Assembly: GCA_013115135.1 (NCBI GenBank)
Contig: JABANP010000093.1
Coordinates: 1 to 64,000, forward strand
Reading direction: 5' to 3'
DNA from: Perkinsus olseni
Lineage: Eukaryota; Perkinsozoa; Perkinsida; Perkinsidae
DNA length: 64,000 nucleotides
Shown here: piece after piece, positions 54,896 through 64,000 of the stretch
How positions within the stretch are numbered: the stretch's first letter is position 1
Layout of the letters: the number at the start of each line of letters is the position of its first letter
Notes under the pieces: model-generated
Seen by the model: the letters and a program-made list of their open reading frames with translations, nothing else
Database searches by the model: none
Told to the model about the DNA's origin: nothing
Translations under genes and position numbers: made by a program

Positions 54896-57800
54896 TCATG
54901 CAGCCTTGGACTCTGAGCTGCACTCAGCTGCCTTTGCCTCGAGGTAGCTGGCGATGTACTCGATGGGGTCGTCCGGGTCCACATCGCAGAGCTCCATCAG
55001 CCCCTCCGTGAGATCAGGGACCACATACCTGTCGATCGAGGCAACAGGGCCGAGAGGGCGTACCTGCATGCAGCTCTACTCTAGAAGGTATTCTCTCAGA
55101 GGCTTCTTCTTAAGCTCGGCTACCTTGAAAGCGTCTTGACAGCCTTAGGGAGTGAAGCTAGGCTACTACCTCCGCCCTCCACCGGGCAATGGCCGCCTCC
55201 CGCTTCACATCGAGGGCAGCACGCTGGCCGGCCAACTCTGCCTGCTTGGAGCTGCTTCTTCTGACCTCAGCCTGCGAAGCGCTTCACCGCTAACTGGGAA
55301 TCATTCGGCCATCACTTCCTCTGCAGCTCGGCGACTCTCCTCGTCTCGAGCTAGCACTTGGCGAACCTCATTAGACACGTCTTGCTCGGTGGGCAAGAAG
55401 TTGAAGGGCCTCCCTGACTCGAGTCCCTCCACAGGAACACAGCAGGCCGTCTCACCATGCCTCTCGATGTACATCCGCAAGGCCTCAAAGCGCATAAGTT
55501 CCTTTACAGGGCTGCCAAGCGTGGACTCGGTGACGTCTAATGTAAGTACATCCACCCCGAGGTCCTGTAGTGATCCTAACTGGCTATCACCCGCCTCCTA
55601 GGACTACCTGTAGGAGGACATCGCAGTCGTCTGTCTCTGCTTGATGCGCGGCTACGCCGTCCTTTTCCTCGCCACCGGCCACCTGATGTGCTCAATTCAA
55701 CACAAGGCGCGAGGATAGCCCTTGTACAGTGAAGTGGATTGCGCTGTGAGGGATGCGGCCTCGGCAGGGCACCAGCCTGGTTCTAACGGGTGGAGACTGC
55801 GCCTCTGAGTCCCCCTCAGCAACCTCCTGATCAGCGGCAGCAGCACTCAAGTTGGAACCCTATAGGTCCTGAAGGCACCTCGTCAACTTGCTCGTCATCG
55901 CCCTTCTTGTCAGACTCAATAGGGACCTCATCGAAGAAGAGAGAGCGTGCTCCGTCCATTGTCGAAGGATACCTGGGGGGGAGGTCCCGGGTTCGATCCC
56001 CAGCGGCGTCATTTCTAGCAAATTTACTAACCCGTCCAGAACCCATCCCCGGTATTTGCATTGCATCCTGTCGATCCCGGACCGCCGCACCATATCCGCT
56101 CTCTCATCCTCCGTCACTGGTGCCTTCGCCTCTCCTCCTGACCAACACACTGCGACCCGTGCCGGGAAGGAACTCTCCCACCTTCTTGCCCCTTGCTCAG
56201 CTCAATCGCAGACTCCAGGCGGACCAGCGGTATCTGCCAAAACCGTCACTTCCTCTACCCCCGAAACGAGGCGGCTACATCGTAGTGCTCAGCGATCCTC
56301 TTGGCGAAGTGGGATTTCCCGCATTTGGGAGCGCCGTAGACCACGACCCGAATCTGAGCATGCCAAGGAACTGCGGAGACTCAGAGTCCTCCTTCTCACA
56401 GGCTCAGCCTTGCGAGCTTTGCAGAACTCGGCGGCCACGTCTTCCACTCGGCGGACGAGGCCTCCGCGGCAGTGCCTGCCCACCCAGCTGGTCAACAGCC
56501 ATGTCCCACAGGGACCCACCAGGGGAAGTCTGGGTGCCTCAGCAGCTCCGACTGCCGCATTCTCAGATCCAGCGACAACCATGGAGAGCAAGCTTCAACC
56601 AAAGATTCCCTAACATGCACGACTAGGTACCACGTGCTTCCTGCACGCATGCACAAGCCGGCACGGGAGACGATCGCCCACCTGATCGGTTCGTTGGGCT
56701 CGAGACCCAGGATTTCCTCGGCGACGGCCCGAACGACCTCCTCTTGAGTATCATGGGAGTCATCAACAGCCATGATGTATTTATCTGCCATCAAAGGGAT
56801 CAGGCGTGATGACGCGTTACCACTACCCAAGTGGGGGTGCCTAGGGCCCTCCTCCACGACCCCCCCTTGCTCCCCCTCAGTCCCCTCTCCATCCACTGCG
56901 GGAGGCTAAGCCCGGCGCGATGACCCCCTAGTCAGGACGAGTAGATACTACCTTGAAGGGGTCTTCCATGCCAGCTGCCTCAGCCAAGGCTCGAGCGTAT
57001 AGAGCCTGCACCACAGTCGAGGCGACAACAAGGGAGTTCCGAAGAGGTCCACCTCGACGGTCCGGGCAACATCCACTACGTGGATCATCGGTATACGATT
57101 TCCCCCAGCCCCGCAGATCCGGACCGAGTCCTTCCGACCGATCCAGGCCTCCCTGAATGACGCTCGAAAAGATTCAACCGGCATACTGCATTCTTACTTG
57201 AACAAGTCGTAGAAGATCCCTGGGAGCTCCCCACGACCATAAAGCACCCCATGGCACACAACGTACGAGGTGACCTGAGACCAGCCGCCTCGACACGGAC
57301 CGAGGGAAGGCGCTGCACACATTCTCCTTATCATTGAGGGCGAGCGCTCTGTCCTCGAGAGCCTTCCACTGGGTCGGGCCACCAGCGGAGGGGCACCGTG
57401 CTTCCAAAGTGGTCGACATTAGTCGGTGATAGCTCTGGAACATGGTGATGGCGAGGAGGAGCTCCCTGGGCACTGTACTACCGCTGCCATCCTCGGTACT
57501 GGTGCCACCCCAGCCCTCTACACTGCTGAGCATAACAAAAGTGAAGGGCCGGGCGAAGCGATGTTCCTGACACTGTAAGTGAGCCTCGGAGACTCGACCG
57601 CAACAGCACCTCCGCCCTCATGAGGATGTTCTCCACCTCCCAAAGGTCGCACTCGGTCACGCAATACACCGCCATATCACAATCCATCACGGCCTTGGCG
57701 AGTATCTTAGGTTGACCATGGCAGCAAACAGAAACCCGGCCCGCACAGCGTCCTACCTTCGGTTTAGTCTTGGACAAAAGCCTTTGACACGCCTTGGGAT

Positions 57801-58005
57801 TCCTTTCAACCTGACCGGGCCAATCCCATCCTACTGCCAATGTTGCACCCATAACCTCATTCTCGAGAGGCCCAGGCTCGCCAGCCTCCGTCCCGATGAT
57901 TCGATTGGCCTCTGCTTGCTGTTCTTTCGTCTGCTGAGGACGCCTCAGGCTCCGGCACAGTATCCTCCCCAACGGGGCATTGACATTGTTGATGAAAATG
58001 CGCAT
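54896..58005 (-). CDS. AK7: Adenylate kinase 7 (AK7)
   Basis: AK7 combines an N-terminal dehydrogenase-like fold, a nucleotide-kinase core and a C-terminal Dpy-30 docking motif and serves ATP/ADP balance in motile flagella and cilia. Start ATG 58005: MRIFINNVNAPLGRILCRSL, the typical AK7 opening. Later exons: AKAVMDCDMAVYCVTECDLW, FTFVMLSSVEGWGG, VTSYVVCHGVLYGRGELPG, GGNRIPMIHVVDVARTVE, ADKYIMAVDDSHDTQEEVV, VEDVAAEFCKARKAEP, then the P-loop VVVYGAPKCGKSHFAKRIAE (about 56,340-56,290). After an unresolved middle (56.2-55.6 kb) come GRPFNFLPTEQDVSNEVRQV, KKKPLREYLLE and the Dpy-30 end DLTEGLMELCDVDPDDPIEY with IASYLEAKA. Stop TGA 54896-54898. All junctions I checked keep frame with GT-AG introns. 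Fits an organism with flagellated zoospores. Confidence 0.88.
55930..56015 (+). repeat. tRNA-like fragment inside the AK7 locus
   Basis: Plus-strand perfect B-box GGTTCGATCCCC near 55,988; on the minus strand the same stretch reads GIEPGTSPPGILRQW or GDRTRDLPPRYP, peptides typical of translated tRNA-derived repeats. It lies at an unresolved exon border of AK7. Confidence 0.45.
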
Positions 58006-58426
58006 CTAAGGTTGAAGCGTGGCTGGTATCCAGACCTCTATTATTGACTAAAAGCTCATAACTCGACACCCAGAGGTGCAGACAGGATATCAGTCTCTCG
58101 ACTACAAGGCAATGGTGGCTATATTATCATTATGATCATCATCATTTTCATCTTCCTCTCCCGATCGGCGGCGGCGTCGGCGTCGGCGTCGGCCTCATCA
58201 CTACACCTTCCACGCTGGCGGACAATATAAGACACAGAAGGAGGCTGCCAACGTCTTTGGACGCGGCGGCGGCGGCGATGGCGGCACTACGGCGGCAAGA
58301 TGAGAATAGCGATAAAAGAAGAATACTACGTTTCGGACATGTGGCGGTGGTAGAGAAGGGGGAGGGGCGGCAGCAGCAGCTTCCCACTTGCCGTCCTCTT
58401 AGAATGCTGCTCTTTGAGAATGCTAT
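58006..58426. other. Spacer between AK7 start and the AP2-like gene
   Basis: 421 nt with no gene; contains an imperfect gcggcg/ggcgtc run at 58165-58190. Holds the AK7 promoter and the 3' flank of the gene at 58427. Confidence 0.5.
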
Positions 58427-59683
58427 TTACGTTGCAGTACTACCACCACTAGACTGAGCTGGATGTGATGGCGTCGTCGATAACCCTAGATTGTGATGGT
58501 CCTCGCCCGCCACAGGAGCCGCCGGCGCCACCGACCCATCAGTACTCGAGATACCATCCTCGCCAGTGGCTGCTGGTATGGAGATCTCAACCCCGTCCTC
58601 TTCGCCCCTACCCGCAGAAGCAGCTATAGCGGCTGCCTGCTGCTGCGTGAACATGAGCTGTTGCAGCACGCTCAGTTGCTGAGCTTGAAGGACCGACATC
58701 TGGTGAATGTTGGCGGCCAGCAGGGCCTCGGTGTCTCGATCACCAGCACCAGGGCCAGCCTCCTGTCCAGTAGAGCTGCTCGAACCCTCACCAGCGGACG
58801 ATGGGCCCATCTCCAAGACCGAGCTGCCGTTGTCCGTTCCAGGAGGGGCAGGCCAGGCCGCAGCAGCAGCGGCAGCCACAACAGCTGGGTCGGCCTTATC
58901 GTCGACAACACCGTGCTGGGAGGCAGCAGCTGCTCGCTGTAAATCTTCATACTCCTCAGAGTCCCTTATCCTATTTTGTTTCCGCGGCTGCTTCGGTGGC
59001 GGAGGGAGCCCCGGCTGTCTGTTCGGACGTTTCCGCCGCTTCATAGCCCGTACCATCTCGAGTACTTCATGATGAGGTCTCGTATTCTTCAGCATCGTCA
59101 TGTGCAGCCTGTCGCTCGCCGCCTGCTGTATGGTATGCCGGACAGGCCCCTTAAGCTGCTTACGTAGCAACCTGACGCTCGCCACCCACCCGCGGCCTTC
59201 ACGACACACCCCTCGAGGGAGCACCGAGTCATCTTCGGGCCCCAACTGCTGGATCGCGGCCAAGTCATGGATAGCCTGCACGATCTCACCCGGGTTGTCA
59301 GCAGTCGCCAGGTAGTCAGCCCAGCCCGGAGGAAGCCCGGCCGCAGCTGCCATCGCCGCTGGGCTCTCGGGTGACAAATGATGGGTAGTAGCTCCCGGTG
59401 GTATCGGAGGCGGCGGTGGGAAGAATCCCGGACCGAATCCTGGCGGGATGGGCGGGAAAACCATCGCCGAGGGGTCAAAGGCGGCCCAAGGCGGAGGCAT
59501 CCCATCCCTACCAGGGAACTCGAAGGCTGGGACCATACCGCTGGCGGCCAGGGCTTCCTGTTGGGCCTGGTAGCCTTGGTCGTCCTCGGGTTGAGGCATG
59601 ATGGCCGAGGGGTCGAAGACAGCACTGGCCGCTGCTGCTGCTGCGGCTGATCCGCCATCTTCGGCAACACTTCGTTCAGCCAT
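58427..59683 (-). CDS. Ala/Pro-rich protein, possible AP2-type regulator, 418 aa
   Basis: Single long exon. I start at ATG 59683 (context accATGg, MAERSVAEDGG); an in-frame ATG at 59857 would add a hydrophobic leader and is less likely. The N-terminal half is Ala/Pro/Gly-rich (FGPGFFPPPPPIPPG). Residues about 145-210 read LPRGVCREGRGWVASVRLL and then RLHMTMLKNTRPHHEVLEMV with a basic KRRKRPNR nuclear-type signal. The RGV....GW.A start resembles the first strands of AP2 DNA-binding domains common in alveolates, but the rest fits poorly. The C-terminal half is Ala/Gln/Ser-rich. Likely a nuclear regulator by composition; family uncertain. Confidence 0.6.
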   Translation of the reverse strand: MAERSVAEDGGSAAAAAAASAVFDPSAIMPQPEDDQGYQAQQEALAASGMVPAFEFPGRDGMPPPWAAFDPSAMVFPPIPPGFGPGFFPPPPPIPPGATTHHLSPESPAAMAAAAGLPPGWADYLATADNPGEIVQAIHDLAAIQQLGPEDDSVLPRGVCREGRGWVASVRLLRKQLKGPVRHTIQQAASDRLHMTMLKNTRPHHEVLEMVRAMKRRKRPNRQPGLPPPPKQPRKQNRIRDSEEYEDLQRAAAASQHGVVDDKADPAVVAAAAAAAWPAPPGTDNGSSVLEMGPSSAGEGSSSSTGQEAGPGAGDRDTEALLAANIHQMSVLQAQQLSVLQQLMFTQQQAAAIAASAGRGEEDGVEISIPAATGEDGISSTDGSVAPAAPVAGEDHHNLGLSTTPSHPAQSSGGSTAT

Positions 59684-59940
59684 GGTGATTATTGAGGCAA
59701 CCACAGATGAAGGGTGTCGAAGGGTAATAAGGTGGGCAGAACTAATTGCTGAAGGAGTGGTATGAATATTATTAGACAAGCCCAACCAAAGGCAACCAAT
59801 GACCAAGAATGGAAGCAGTAGGATAGAAGACTTTATCTTACAGTATATCACCACCATCCACAGGAGACGTTAAGGGGCGGTGCTGCTTATACACCGTGGA
59901 CCTGAGGACACAGCGACGACCGTCATCGAAGCTTCCATGG

Positions 59941-60624
59941 CTACAGCAATAGACTTGCCTTGACGAAGTCCTTCTCAGCGATGCCTTCGTGGACTAAGAA
60001 GTCTCCTACTAGTTTCCGCTTATCACCCTGGATCATAATGACCTTGCCGAACTCCGGGTCCTCAGTGATGCTGCCGTTGCAGTTGAACTCCTACATCGAG
60101 GACGCCCTCCCGCGGCGGACCGACCTATTCTGTATCTTACCTTCTTGAAGTGCTTGAGTATCTTTTTGGAGCTGAACTGCTTGGGCAAGCCCTGGATGAT
60201 GGTCAGACTCTTCCTACCATTCCGTTGCTGATTTCGGATATCTGCACACACGCAGACCGTCATAGACCAACTCGCCACGCGGAGCCCCGAAGGAACTCCT
60301 TCTCGCAGACACCCCTGCCTTCCTTCACCCTACGATCACCATTCCCGCGCGCCACCAATTCCACCGTACCAGAAATTCACCCCTTCGACGGAACAAACAG
60401 CCCTGTGGCCCGAACATATCCCCTCCCACTTGACGCCTTTCTAGTGTGATTAACGCGAGCGAAGGAGGCTGTCACCGAGCGGCGGCCATGGCGCCCAGTC
60501 CAACGGTTTCAAAGCGACTCCGGCCCGGTCGCGTCCCCCCACAGGCCCTCCCCCTATTACGGATATAGTTCTGCTGATGGTCATCATCCTGCTGGTCTCC
60601 AAATAGCTCCTGGGCGGGGTTCAT
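59941..60624 (-). CDS. eIF1: Translation initiation factor eIF1 (SUI1), 104 aa
   Basis: eIF1 binds the 40S subunit and controls start-codon choice. Three exons close exactly (315 nt): 60624-60561, 60241-60141, 60090-59941. The short acidic N-terminus MNPAQELFGDQQDDDHQQ is followed by IHIRNQQRNGRKSLTIIQGL, FSSKKILKHFKK, EFNCNGSITEDPEFGKVIMI, QGDKRKLVGDFLVHEGIAEK, DFVKAS, all canonical SUI1 blocks. Length fits the family. The first intron is 319 nt, unusually long here. Divergent from the PFOR gene, 256 nt between start codons. Confidence 0.95.
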
Positions 60625-60880
60625 TTCCTACGATGGTACAAGACAGAGGACTATGAAGGAGCTCCTTGCCAGGCGTCGTTCGCGTGCGTGCAAAATGCAC
60701 GAAGACAGCAGCGGAGCGAAACGTTGCACGTCTGCTCATTTTCATCTTTCATAGTCTAATCTTGCGCCGTATCACTATGAAAGCCTCTCGTAGGCATGGC
60801 GCCTGCGAACATCGTTCTCTTGCCCTGACGTGGCACGGAGGATGTCGTTAAACGCCCACGCTCCGCCTCAGCCTTTATGG
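60625..60880. promoter_or_regulatory. Divergent promoter region eIF1 / PFOR
   Basis: 256 nt between two start codons on opposite strands. No clear core motif seen. Confidence 0.5.

Positions 60881-64000
<3,120 letters not shown>

Noticed and set aside
59684..59857. Upstream start that adds a hydrophobic leader to the AP2-like protein
   Set aside because: The ATG at 59683 has better context and the extra leader does not fit a nuclear-looking protein.

Overview
This window is nuclear DNA of a protist eukaryote. Genes are split by many short GT-AG introns (mostly 30-70 nt), genes are dense on both strands, and the set of families fits an alveolate. A Perkinsus species is my best guess. That rests on gene style and family content, not on a database match. 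Nothing in the window looks prokaryotic or viral.

Region by region. (1) 1-13,344: two head-to-tail copies of a full-size ABCB/MDR-type ABC exporter. The first is cut by the window's left edge; the second is complete (33 exons, 1,304 codons). Exon lengths match copy to copy, and three blocks are nearly identical even across an intron, which indicates gene conversion. (2) 5,278-21,346: a lineage-specific set of secreted proteins. Two short minus-strand paralogs (5.3 and 16.6 kb) alternate with two longer plus-strand paralogs (14.6 and 20.4 kb). The gene-poor spacers carry hairpins and duplicated promoter-side sequence. (3) 22,701-32,024, minus strand: a 350-aa nuclear-looking protein with a TFIIS-N-like segment, a 228-aa unknown protein, and a sensor protein with two complete histidine-kinase modules in tandem followed by a long coiled coil. 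(4) 33,472-42,926, plus strand: two Mei2-like RNA-binding proteins in tandem, then a long Gln/Pro-rich protein with a Cys-rich segment. (5) 43,653-48,811, minus strand: a MAPR/cytochrome-b5-type heme protein, a small beta-domain protein and a CELF-like RNA-binding protein carrying a WW domain. (6) 48,954-49,657: ribosomal protein eL22. (7) 50,429-60,624, minus strand: unknown genes, adenylate kinase 7 (with C-terminal Dpy-30 motif), a possible AP2-type regulator and translation factor eIF1. (8) 60,881-64,000: the 5' three quarters of a pyruvate:ferredoxin (or NADP+) oxidoreductase with a mitochondrial-type presequence, cut by the right edge.

The genes do not form one pathway. Shared themes are translation and RNA control (eL22, eIF1, two Mei2-like proteins, CELF-WW), membrane export (ABC pair), secretion, flagellar/energy metabolism (AK7, PFOR) and signalling (tandem histidine kinase).

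The oddest signal is that the PFOR gene, otherwise very well conserved, needs eight single-base skips to be read. Most can be placed just before a conserved Gly or Pro codon. Single skips of the same kind appear in both Mei2-like genes, CELF and perhaps the 25.5-kb gene, while the ABC, AK7, eL22 and eIF1 genes need none. Assembly insertions are the default explanation. The pattern nevertheless resembles the +1 frameshifting known from Perkinsus mitochondrial cox1, so it is flagged. Exon boundaries are my own reading of GT-AG sites and frame; models whose total length closes in frame are stated as such.
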